Shown: piece after piece, positions 60,101-61,126 of the stretch
Layout: the number at the start of each line of letters is the position of its first letter
Position numbering within the stretch: position 1 is the stretch's first letter
Assembly (NCBI GenBank): GCA_020746105.1
Contig: CM036658.1
Span: 31,335,099 to 31,399,098 of the forward strand
From: Trogon surrucura
Taxonomy: Eukaryota; Chordata; Aves; Trogoniformes; Trogonidae
DNA length: 64,000 bases
Direction of reading: 5' to 3'
The notes under the pieces: generated by a model
The model's input: the letters and a program-made list of their open reading frames with translations, nothing else
Database searches by the model: none
Told to the model about the DNA's origin: nothing
Position numbers and translations under genes: made by a program

Positions 60101-61126
60101 AAAAAAGATCAGTACTTCTAAAAAGTTCATATGAGCATAAGAAGTCAAATTTTATTATTTTACTTCACCACTTTCCAGTGGTTTTATTTATTTATTTCGT
60201 CAATACCAACTATTATATAAAATACACTGATTTACAGGTACACCAGGAACCACATGACTGAGATGGTTAGCACAAAGAAAAGAATCCACTGTACAGCCAA
60301 ATAAACAATTTATTAATACAAATAGAGACACCAAATCCCTGAAGAAGCAGATAGTAGCTCCCTGGGCAATTGTTGTCAAAGCTCTCATATCATAAGACTG
60401 ACTTTAATTAGATTCTAATGCTTTAATTATAAGAGTAACTCTCTCCATTTAAATAACTTGCTTTAAATCATATCATTAGCCAGAAATCAAGATTCTGGCT
60501 GCTAATTCTCTCAACCACTGTCACCAAAACTAAGCCATGCTATTGAGAATAAATATTGTTCTTATTAATCATTATAACACCGAGGTATAACCATTCAGCC
60601 AGATAGTCTAAAAAAAGCCATAGATTTTTTGAAACTATTACAGATTTGAACAAGTGGATGCAGTTCCATAAATCAAAGTTAAAATAAGAACTGTAAAGCT
60701 TGTCAGGCCACACAGCATGGTTCAAAAAGGAATTTTTATGGTAATGGCTATACTTTGTGGAGAATGGAGGTGTGCATGCCTTTTTGGGTTCTGGAATGTT
60801 TGAGTTATGAATTGTAGAGTTAGATAAATCAGTAGTAAGAAAAACTATAGTAAATCCCATTTTTTACAAAAAAAAAACCAAAACAAGCATTTCAACTATC
60901 ATGTCTCTTCCCTTCTATCATTTTCACTTCCTGAGGACGAGCATTAAAAAAAAACATCAAAGAAACTCTCAGCTTTAAAGCAAAGCAGAAAGATGAGTCA
61001 AGCCTTGTAGCACAGGAAGCGAATTAACAAGTGATGACTGTTACTTACATTACGATGACTGGTGTTCTGCTTCAAGAGGCTAACTGGCTCAAAGATACAA
61101 ATCACCTTCCCATAAGAAGCTGCAAT
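74..61126 (-). CDS. DMXL1: DMXL1, partial gene: 37 internal coding exons
   Basis: DmX-like protein 1, a very large WD40 protein (about 3000 residues in mammals) of the rabconnectin-3/Rav1 family. With WDR7 and ROGDI it forms the animal RAVE-like complex that promotes V-ATPase V1-Vo assembly on endolysosomal and vesicle membranes (established knowledge). Seen here: 37 exons, w1 to w37, all with GT-AG sites and matching phases, summing to 8256 nt (2752 codons) without a stop. Order of domains in window residues: N-terminal WD40 repeats about 1-820, Rav1p_C-like region about 820-1730, helical/acidic linker about 1730-2540, start of the C-terminal WD40 propeller from about 2541. The initiator exon and the last propeller exons are outside the window. 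Exon wording such as [19 protein letters not shown] and [17 protein letters not shown] fits DMXL1 better than its paralogue DMXL2. No disabling change was found, so it is an active gene rather than a pseudogene. Confidence 0.95.
328..455 (-). CDS. DMXL1: DMXL1 exon w36
   Basis: A 128-nt exon, phase 1 in and 0 out. It reads [19 protein letters not shown] and [16 protein letters not shown], a canonical WD40 repeat of the C-terminal propeller. The donor is GTAACT. Confidence 0.95.
456..1003 (-). other. DMXL1: DMXL1 intron w35-w36
   Basis: AT-rich intron of 548 bp. I see no repeat, gene or structured element in it. Confidence 0.85.
1004..1064 (-). CDS. DMXL1: DMXL1 exon w35
   Basis: A 61-nt exon, phase 0 in and 1 out, the shortest in the window. 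It reads [18 protein letters not shown], the lead-in to a WD40 repeat continued in w36. The acceptor is TGAACAG and the donor GTAAGT. Confidence 0.93.
2498..3117 (+). mobile_element. CR1 LINE, older copy, 5' part (reverse transcriptase)
   Basis: Frameshifted remains of the CR1 reverse transcriptase: [19 protein letters not shown], then [15 protein letters not shown], and [17 protein letters not shown], where the catalytic FADD box reads FAAD. It breaks off after the Asn-Cys-Met-Arg codons and resumes at 3546, because another CR1 has inserted. It is antisense to DMXL1, in the w34-w35 intron, and non-functional. Confidence 0.92.
3118..3545 (+). mobile_element. CR1 LINE, younger copy nested in an older CR1
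   Basis: A 5'-truncated CR1 3' end. It runs from the [19 protein letters not shown] region through [20 protein letters not shown] to a tail with two ATTCTGTG units. Immediately after it the older CR1 continues at the same point it left off, so this copy inserted later. The boundaries are good to about 5 bp. Confidence 0.88.
3546..4296 (+). mobile_element. CR1 LINE, older copy, 3' part
   Basis: Continuation of the CR1 at 2498-3117: the region after the reverse transcriptase, with LEHKSYEK and [13 protein letters not shown] recognisable but with stops and frameshifts. It ends in the CR1-like tail TTTGTGATTCTGTA. It is strongly decayed. Confidence 0.88.
7587..7728 (-). CDS. DMXL1: DMXL1 exon w34
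   Basis: A 142-nt exon, phase 2 in and 0 out. It reads [17 protein letters not shown], then [18 protein letters not shown] and [10 protein letters not shown], one of the most conserved stretches of DMXL proteins. Confidence 0.95.
7841..7962 (-). CDS. DMXL1: DMXL1 exon w33
   Basis: A 122-nt exon, phase 0 in and 2 out. It reads [18 protein letters not shown] and [16 protein letters not shown]. Its acceptor is preceded by a (TG)7 T9 tract. Skipping it would shift the frame. Confidence 0.95.
7963..8620 (-). other. DMXL1: DMXL1 intron w32-w33
   Basis: A 658-bp intron. It holds the (AC)7 tract at the w33 acceptor and an A-rich run at 8425-8437. The plus-strand 126-codon open frame at 8384-8764 overlaps exon w32 and has no recognisable content. 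Confidence 0.8.
7974..7987. repeat. (AC)7 microsatellite at the w33 acceptor
   Basis: Fourteen bases of perfect AC, adjoining nine A at 7966-7974. On the DMXL1 strand this reads (TG)7 T9 CAG immediately before exon w33, so it is part of that exon's polypyrimidine tract. Confidence 0.9.
8621..8707 (-). CDS. DMXL1: DMXL1 exon w32
   Basis: An 87-nt exon, phase 0 at both ends (29 codons). It reads [10 protein letters not shown] and then [19 protein letters not shown], the first strand of the C-terminal WD40 propeller. The donor is GTGAGT. Confidence 0.94.
10385..10553 (-). other. Open hydrophobic exon-like segment B in a DMXL1 intron
   Basis: A 169-nt minus-strand stretch with a good acceptor (TTGTTTCAG) and donor (GTACAC), open in phase 2 in and 0 out. 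It would encode [20 protein letters not shown], a clear membrane-like segment, followed by a charged helix ([14 protein letters not shown]). The protein is unrecognised. Together with segment C it would be a 393-nt in-frame cassette. Confidence 0.25.
10708..10931 (-). other. Open hydrophobic exon-like segment C in a DMXL1 intron
   Basis: A 224-nt minus-strand stretch between TGTTCACAG and a weak GT (GTGGAG), open in phase 0 in and 2 out. It would encode two hydrophobic stretches ([17 protein letters not shown] and [15 protein letters not shown]). It is not part of any DMXL1 I know and I do not recognise it. T-rich intron sequence can give this by chance. Confidence 0.2.
11653..11770 (-). CDS. 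DMXL1: DMXL1 exon w31
   Basis: A 118-nt exon, phase 2 in and 0 out. It reads [19 protein letters not shown] and then [11 protein letters not shown], a highly conserved basic helix just before the C-terminal propeller. The donor GTCGGT has C at +3 and is the weakest-looking GT in the gene here. Confidence 0.95.
11771..12092 (-). other. DMXL1: DMXL1 intron w30-w31
   Basis: A 322-bp AT-rich intron with nothing identifiable. Confidence 0.85.
12093..12294 (-). CDS. DMXL1: DMXL1 exon w30
   Basis: A 202-nt exon, phase 1 in and 2 out. It reads [19 protein letters not shown] and [17 protein letters not shown]. The acceptor is TTTCTAG. A CR1 LINE begins only 43 bp upstream of it. The donor is GTGAGT. 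Confidence 0.95.
12338..13498 (+). mobile_element. CR1 LINE fragment
   Basis: A degenerate CR1 that includes the [13 protein letters not shown]-type reverse transcriptase segment near 12370-12420, the central part ([10 protein letters not shown]-like, 13050-13090) and the 3' end near 13480. Several indels and stops are present. It is antisense to DMXL1 in the w29-w30 intron, with its 5' truncation point 43 bp from the w30 acceptor. Confidence 0.9.
13851..13936 (-). CDS. DMXL1: DMXL1 exon w29
   Basis: An 86-nt exon, phase 2 in and 1 out. It reads [17 protein letters not shown] and then [12 protein letters not shown], an amphipathic helix. The donor is GTAATA. Confidence 0.94.
13937..14265 (-). 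other. DMXL1: DMXL1 intron w28-w29
   Basis: A 329-bp AT-rich intron with nothing identifiable. Confidence 0.85.
14266..14405 (-). CDS. DMXL1: DMXL1 exon w28 (acidic)
   Basis: A 140-nt exon, phase 0 in and 2 out. It reads [12 protein letters not shown] and then [17 protein letters not shown], a strongly acidic linker typical of the family at this position. The donor is GTAAGT. Confidence 0.94.
14406..15392 (-). other. DMXL1: DMXL1 intron w27-w28
   Basis: A 987-bp intron. Apart from the SINE at 14891-15078, nothing identifiable. Confidence 0.85.
14891..15078 (-). mobile_element. tRNA(Ile)-derived SINE with CR1-like tail, copy 1
   Basis: Read on the minus strand, the head (15078 down to about 15006) resembles tRNA-Ile. 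It starts GGCCGGTTTAGCTCA, has a box A at about 15055-15068 and a perfect box B, GGTTCGATTCC, at 15013-15023. The body ends in CR1 3'-tail sequence (GGTCCCTTCCAGCC, then CATTCTATGATGATGATG). A second copy with the same architecture is at 50989-51183. The head resembles passerine TguSINE1 (from memory). Confidence 0.88.
15393..15556 (-). CDS. DMXL1: DMXL1 exon w27
   Basis: A 164-nt exon, phase 1 in and 0 out. After a Lys/Gln/Ser-rich start it reads [17 protein letters not shown], a signature motif of the rabconnectin family. It follows the largest intron of the window (7306 bp). Confidence 0.95.
17681..17794 (-). other. Open hydrophobic exon-like segment A in a DMXL1 intron
   Basis: A 114-nt minus-strand stretch bounded by TTGTCTTCAG and the strong donor GTGAGT. 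It is open in its own phase 0 ([20 protein letters not shown], then a polar tail). DMXL1 exon w26 ends in phase 1, and in that frame the segment hits a stop at once, so it cannot be a coding DMXL1 cassette. It is unrecognised and possibly chance. Confidence 0.2.
20981..21225 (-). mobile_element. Old CR1 LINE 3' fragment
   Basis: Diverged CR1 3' end in minus orientation. Recognisable blocks are the GGTTGAAAGGGACCTGGTCC stretch near 21000 and AACTCCAAAGATGGAGACTC near 21077. It is the most decayed CR1 in the window. Confidence 0.75.
21644..21721. repeat. Perfect 15-bp inverted repeat
   Basis: TATATGTAACATACA at 21644-21658 and its exact reverse complement at 21707-21721, separated by 48 bp. 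It could be a hairpin or the ends of a very small non-autonomous DNA element. I cannot identify a family. Confidence 0.6.
22863..23111 (-). CDS. DMXL1: DMXL1 exon w26
   Basis: A 249-nt exon, phase 1 in and 1 out. It reads [36 protein letters not shown] and [11 protein letters not shown], a hydrophobic helical block conserved in DMXL proteins, then a basic tail. The donor is GTTAGT. A solo LTR begins 147 bp upstream of its acceptor, in the preceding intron. Confidence 0.94.
23112..25589 (-). other. DMXL1: DMXL1 intron w25-w26
   Basis: A 2478-bp intron. It holds the solo LTR at 23259-24016 and an A-rich run at about 24731-24748. From 24022 to 25589 nothing else is identifiable. Confidence 0.8.
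23259..24016 (+). mobile_element. Solo LTR of an avian endogenous retrovirus (about 758 bp)
   Basis: Starts TGTCCTGATTTTAGCT and ends ACCCACGACA, so it has TG...CA termini. It is flanked by AGGAA (23254-23258) and AGGAG (24017-24021), a 5-bp target duplication with one mismatch. A TATAAA box is at 23614-23619 and an ATTAAA polyadenylation signal at 23883-23888, in the order expected of U3-R-U5. There are no internal viral genes. It is antisense to DMXL1, 147 bp from exon w26. Confidence 0.85.
25590..25714 (-). CDS. DMXL1: DMXL1 exon w25
   Basis: A 125-nt exon, phase 2 in and 1 out. It reads [18 protein letters not shown] and continues [17 protein letters not shown]. The donor is GTATCT. Confidence 0.93.
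25869..25945 (-). CDS. DMXL1: DMXL1 exon w24
   Basis: A 77-nt exon, phase 0 in and 2 out. It reads [17 protein letters not shown], a Cys-rich helix conserved in the family. The acceptor is TCTTACAG and the donor GTAAAG. Confidence 0.92.
26738..27062 (+). mobile_element. CR1 LINE 3' end, well preserved
   Basis: A 5'-truncated CR1. The reading [15 protein letters not shown] to [20 protein letters not shown] is open through 26781-26975, followed by the 3' tail with a triple ATTCTATG-type repeat at about 27041-27062. The clean tail suggests a relatively young copy of the same subfamily as 3118-3545. Confidence 0.93.
27194..27602 (+). mobile_element. CR1 LINE 3' end, second subfamily
   Basis: Begins in the [17 protein letters not shown]-type region and runs to CCATTCTCTGATTCTATGAT. 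The wording ([12 protein letters not shown] region, [18 protein letters not shown]-type end) differs from the neighbouring CR1 at 26738, so it is a separate insertion of another subfamily about 130 bp away in the same orientation. Confidence 0.9.
27911..28102 (-). CDS. DMXL1: DMXL1 exon w23
   Basis: A 192-nt exon, phase 0 at both ends (64 codons). It reads [18 protein letters not shown] and [17 protein letters not shown], helical. The donor is GTGCGT. Skipping would keep the frame. Confidence 0.94.
28374..29464 (-). CDS. DMXL1: DMXL1 exon w22 (1091 nt)
   Basis: The second largest exon, phase 1 in and 0 out. It starts with a Gly-rich joint, then [17 protein letters not shown] and [15 protein letters not shown], conserved helical core. 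A long Ser/Asp/Glu-rich segment with [13 protein letters not shown] follows, probably disordered. The last third is helical again ([19 protein letters not shown] and [16 protein letters not shown]). The GSSDKSSAH wording after the LLLRRHF block favours DMXL1 over DMXL2. Confidence 0.96.
29465..31017 (-). other. DMXL1: DMXL1 intron w21-w22
   Basis: A 1553-bp AT-rich intron with no identifiable element. Confidence 0.8.
31018..31270 (-). CDS. DMXL1: DMXL1 exon w21
   Basis: A 253-nt exon, phase 0 in and 1 out. It reads [19 protein letters not shown] and [17 protein letters not shown], the C-terminal end of the Rav1p_C-type domain. It ends in an acidic Glu-Asp-Glu-Gly run that continues in w22. 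Confidence 0.95.
31271..32069 (-). other. DMXL1: DMXL1 intron w20-w21
   Basis: A 799-bp intron. It contains a short G-rich patch near 31915-31945 and an A run near 32046-32057. Nothing else seen. Confidence 0.8.
32070..32235 (-). CDS. DMXL1: DMXL1 exon w20
   Basis: A 166-nt exon, phase 2 in and 0 out. It reads [19 protein letters not shown] and then [19 protein letters not shown], helical-repeat sequence of the Rav1p_C domain. The donor is GTAATA. Confidence 0.95.
32236..32886 (-). other. DMXL1: DMXL1 intron w19-w20
   Basis: A 651-bp intron with nothing identifiable. Confidence 0.8.
32887..32984 (-). CDS. DMXL1: DMXL1 exon w19
   Basis: A 98-nt exon, phase 0 in and 2 out. It reads [19 protein letters not shown] and continues [14 protein letters not shown], the most conserved helix of the Rav1 family. 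The donor is GTAGGC. Confidence 0.95.
32985..34052 (-). other. DMXL1: DMXL1 intron w18-w19
   Basis: A 1068-bp intron with nothing identifiable. Confidence 0.8.
34053..34222 (-). CDS. DMXL1: DMXL1 exon w18
   Basis: A 170-nt exon, phase 1 in and 0 out. It reads [19 protein letters not shown] and [16 protein letters not shown], highly conserved Rav1p_C core positions. The donor is GTAAAT. Confidence 0.95.
34223..35573 (-). other. DMXL1: DMXL1 intron w17-w18
   Basis: A 1351-bp intron. A GAAA/GA-rich simple stretch lies at about 34240-34277, which on the DMXL1 strand is a long pyrimidine tract just upstream of the w18 acceptor. Nothing else seen. Confidence 0.8.
35574..35684 (-). CDS. DMXL1: DMXL1 exon w17
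   Basis: A 111-nt exon, phase 1 in and 1 out. It reads [15 protein letters not shown] and then [15 protein letters not shown], part of the helical Rav1p_C core. Skipping would preserve the frame. Confidence 0.93.
35685..36266 (-). other. DMXL1: DMXL1 intron w16-w17
   Basis: A 582-bp intron with nothing identifiable. Confidence 0.8.
36267..37961 (-). CDS. DMXL1: DMXL1 exon w16 (1695 nt, central Rav1-like region)
   Basis: The largest exon in the window, phase 1 in and 1 out, 565 codons. It begins [19 protein letters not shown], then [14 protein letters not shown] (a WD40 strand), [18 protein letters not shown] and [20 protein letters not shown], all conserved Rav1p_C-type core sequence. The second half is a long Ser/Thr/Asp-rich region with probable disordered and phospho-rich character. 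It ends [17 protein letters not shown], where helical structure resumes. The acceptor is TTTCTAG and the donor GTAAGC. Confidence 0.96.
37962..38620 (-). other. DMXL1: DMXL1 intron w15-w16
   Basis: A 659-bp intron. A T run is present at about 38419-38434. Nothing else seen. Confidence 0.8.
38621..38845 (-). CDS. DMXL1: DMXL1 exon w15
   Basis: A 225-nt exon, phase 1 in and 1 out, in-frame if skipped. It reads [18 protein letters not shown] and [18 protein letters not shown], ending VKPSAG. It marks the entry to the Rav1p_C-like domain. The donor GTTTGT is weak, with T at +3 and +4. Confidence 0.93.
38846..40092 (-). other. DMXL1: DMXL1 intron w14-w15
   Basis: A 1247-bp AT-rich intron with nothing identifiable. 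Confidence 0.8.
40093..40209 (-). CDS. DMXL1: DMXL1 exon w14
   Basis: A 117-nt exon, phase 1 in and 1 out. It reads [19 protein letters not shown] and ends [10 protein letters not shown] set the start after TTCATCAG because this acceptor keeps the incoming phase. Two further CAGs 8 and 11 nt downstream would shift the frame. Confidence 0.9.
40644..40740 (-). CDS. DMXL1: DMXL1 exon w13
   Basis: A 97-nt exon, phase 0 in and 1 out. It reads [19 protein letters not shown], then a polar Glu/Asn/Ser tail. The donor is GTAAAG. Confidence 0.92.
41048..41137 (-). CDS. DMXL1: DMXL1 exon w12
   Basis: A 90-nt exon with both boundaries at phase 0 (30 codons). It reads [19 protein letters not shown] and ends [11 protein letters not shown]. 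Skipping it would keep the frame. The donor is GTAAGA after a C, a slightly unusual exon end. Confidence 0.92.
41687..41808 (-). CDS. DMXL1: DMXL1 exon w11
   Basis: A 122-nt exon, phase 1 in and 0 out. It reads [17 protein letters not shown] and ends in LSNPEIS. The G from w10 plus GT completes a glycine codon at the junction. The donor is GTAAGT. Confidence 0.94.
42348..43032 (-). CDS. DMXL1: DMXL1 exon w10
   Basis: A 685-nt exon, phase 0 in and 1 out. It reads [35 protein letters not shown] and [18 protein letters not shown], further blades of the N-terminal propellers. A divergent Ser/Asn/Gln-rich loop near the middle is less conserved. The donor is GTGAGT. Confidence 0.95.
43124..43371 (-). 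CDS. DMXL1: DMXL1 exon w9
   Basis: A 248-nt exon, phase 1 in and 0 out. After a charged Gly/Gln/Glu/Lys-rich loop it reads [18 protein letters not shown], one of the best conserved WD40 repeats of the family, ending GMFRQVQ. The intron that follows is only 91 bp, the shortest in the window. Confidence 0.95.
43372..44016 (-). other. DMXL1: DMXL1 intron w8-w9
   Basis: A 645-bp intron with nothing identifiable. Confidence 0.8.
44017..44229 (-). CDS. DMXL1: DMXL1 exon w8
   Basis: A 213-nt exon, phase 1 in and 1 out. It reads [18 protein letters not shown], a conserved WD40 strand, and then a variable Glu/Ser-rich loop. The intron before it (44230-46052) is free of recognisable repeats. The donor is GTAAAA. 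Confidence 0.94.
44230..46052 (-). other. DMXL1: DMXL1 intron w7-w8
   Basis: An 1823-bp AT-rich intron with no repeat or gene that I can identify. Confidence 0.8.
46053..46221 (-). CDS. DMXL1: DMXL1 exon w7
   Basis: A 169-nt exon, phase 0 in and 1 out. It reads [19 protein letters not shown], a basic loop typical of DMXL1 and different from the DMXL2 wording, and then [17 protein letters not shown], shared by both paralogues. The acceptor is CATGCAG and the donor GTAAGA. Confidence 0.95.
46222..47264 (-). other. DMXL1: DMXL1 intron w6-w7
   Basis: A 1043-bp intron with nothing identifiable. Confidence 0.8.
47265..47454 (-). CDS. DMXL1: DMXL1 exon w6
   Basis: A 190-nt exon, phase 2 in and 0 out. 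It reads [17 protein letters not shown], a WD40 repeat ending in RLW, followed by an Asn/Ser-rich loop. The CG of w5 plus the first G makes the Arg codon. The donor is GTAAGA. Confidence 0.93.
47455..49599 (-). other. DMXL1: DMXL1 intron w5-w6
   Basis: A 2145-bp intron. It holds the CR1 at 47748-48415. From 48416 to 49599 nothing is identifiable. Confidence 0.8.
47748..48415 (-). mobile_element. CR1 LINE fragment
   Basis: Minus-orientation CR1. The 3' tail is at the left (CACAGAATCATAGAAACATC) and the element runs right to the [20 protein letters not shown] region. Short open pieces such as [19 protein letters not shown] remain. It is in sense with DMXL1, in the w5-w6 intron. Confidence 0.92.
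49600..49772 (-). CDS. DMXL1: DMXL1 exon w5
   Basis: A 173-nt exon, phase 0 in and 2 out. It starts DDCLVKVWY, closing the WD40 repeat begun in w4, then [12 protein letters not shown] and [12 protein letters not shown], the next blade. The acceptor CCCCAG is strong. The donor reads GTCAGT, with C at +3, weaker than the other donors here. Confidence 0.94.
50989..51183 (-). mobile_element. tRNA(Ile)-derived SINE with CR1-like tail, copy 2
   Basis: Same architecture as 14891-15078 and clearly homologous. The tRNA-like head GGCCGGTTTAGCTCAGTGGG begins at about 51180, box B is at 51117-51127, and the CR1-like tail reads CATTCTATGATGATTCTATG. It is better preserved than copy 1, since it keeps the CAGTGGGTT form of box A. 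It lies about 17 bp from the 3' end of the CR1 at 51200. Confidence 0.9.
51200..52039 (-). mobile_element. CR1 LINE, 3' part, split by an LTR
   Basis: Read on the minus strand it carries an unbroken 170-codon piece of CR1 ORF2 C-terminus (51453-51965), including [19 protein letters not shown] and [17 protein letters not shown], then the 3' end at about 51200. Its upstream half is at 53224-53522. Long open frames indicate a fairly young insertion. Confidence 0.93.
52040..53223 (+). mobile_element. Solo LTR of an avian endogenous retrovirus (about 1184 bp)
   Basis: GC-rich block lodged inside a CR1. It is bounded by GTCAG at 52035-52039 and GTCAG at 53224-53228, a perfect 5-bp target duplication. 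A TATA-like TATTTAAG is at 52230-52237 and AATAAA at 53036-53041, and it ends ACCACGACA. There are no internal viral genes. With these duplications the 5' terminus reads TTTACTGG instead of TG, so the 5' edge could be off by a few bases. It is antisense to DMXL1. Confidence 0.85.
52581..52760 (+). repeat. Irregular minisatellite inside the LTR
   Basis: A CACG-(C/T)TGG-AG-CAG-like module recurs at 52581, 52631, 52705 and 52748, with unit lengths of about 50, 74 and 43 bp. Each copy is followed by a GTTTG/GGACT-type spacer. The array sits in the transcribed part of the LTR. Confidence 0.6.
53224..53522 (-). mobile_element. CR1 LINE, reverse transcriptase part, split by an LTR
   Basis: Upstream half of the CR1 at 51200-52039. 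It reads [19 protein letters not shown] and [14 protein letters not shown], with an intact FADD box, then meets the LTR. The CR1 is 5'-truncated at about 53522, in the segment just before the catalytic core. Confidence 0.92.
55179..55245 (-). CDS. DMXL1: DMXL1 exon w4
   Basis: A 67-nt exon, phase 2 in and 0 out. It reads [16 protein letters not shown], a textbook WD40 strand pair (FSPDG...ATAGKD). The donor is GTAAGC. It is isolated between two large repeat-bearing introns. Confidence 0.93.
56562..56594. repeat. Two overlapping, mutually exclusive hairpins
   Basis: GTTGTCTG (56562-56569) pairs with CAGACAAC (56577-56584). GACTTACTCAG (56569-56579) pairs with CTGAGTAAGTC (56584-56594) around a 4-nt loop. 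The two stems share bases and cannot form together. Confidence 0.55.
56686..57454 (+). mobile_element. CR1 LINE fragment
   Basis: A CR1 from the [19 protein letters not shown] region to the 3' tail TGTTCTATGACTCTATTTTA. Frames are broken in a few places, but blocks such as [19 protein letters not shown] and [15 protein letters not shown] are clear. It is antisense to DMXL1 in the w3-w4 intron. Confidence 0.93.
58287..58419 (-). CDS. DMXL1: DMXL1 exon w3
   Basis: A 133-nt exon, phase 1 in and 2 out. It completes a WD40 repeat with [14 protein letters not shown], then a variable polar loop, and ends in [10 protein letters not shown], which leads into the next blade. The acceptor follows a run of T and the donor is GTAAGA. 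Confidence 0.92.
58420..61048 (-). other. DMXL1: DMXL1 introns w1-w2 and w2-w3
   Basis: The introns at 58420-59020 (601 bp) and 59100-61048 (1949 bp), separated by exon w2, are AT-rich with short A/T runs only. Confidence 0.8.
59021..59099 (-). CDS. DMXL1: DMXL1 exon w2
   Basis: A 79-nt exon, phase 0 in and 1 out. It reads [15 protein letters not shown], the start of a WD40 repeat whose remaining strands are in w3. The acceptor is CATTTCAG and the donor GTAAGG. The final G joins w3 to complete the glycine codon. Confidence 0.92.
61049..61126 (-). CDS. DMXL1: DMXL1 exon w1 (N-terminal WD40)
   Basis: A 78-nt exon, phase 0 in and 0 out (26 codons). It reads [15 protein letters not shown], the first WD40 blade of the rabconnectin family. 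The acceptor is TTGCTTCAG and the donor GTAAGT. The residues expected before it (start Met and the first strand) are not found anywhere to the right in this window, so at least one upstream coding exon is outside. Confidence 0.9.

Noticed and set aside
74-61126. Identification as DMXL2 instead of DMXL1
   Set aside because: Several variable blocks (w7 basic loop, w22 after LLLRRHF, w8 end) agree with DMXL1 as I remember it, not DMXL2. An alignment to both would settle it.
74-61126. Processed or decayed pseudogene of DMXL1
   Set aside because: Introns, splice sites and all phases are intact over 2752 codons.
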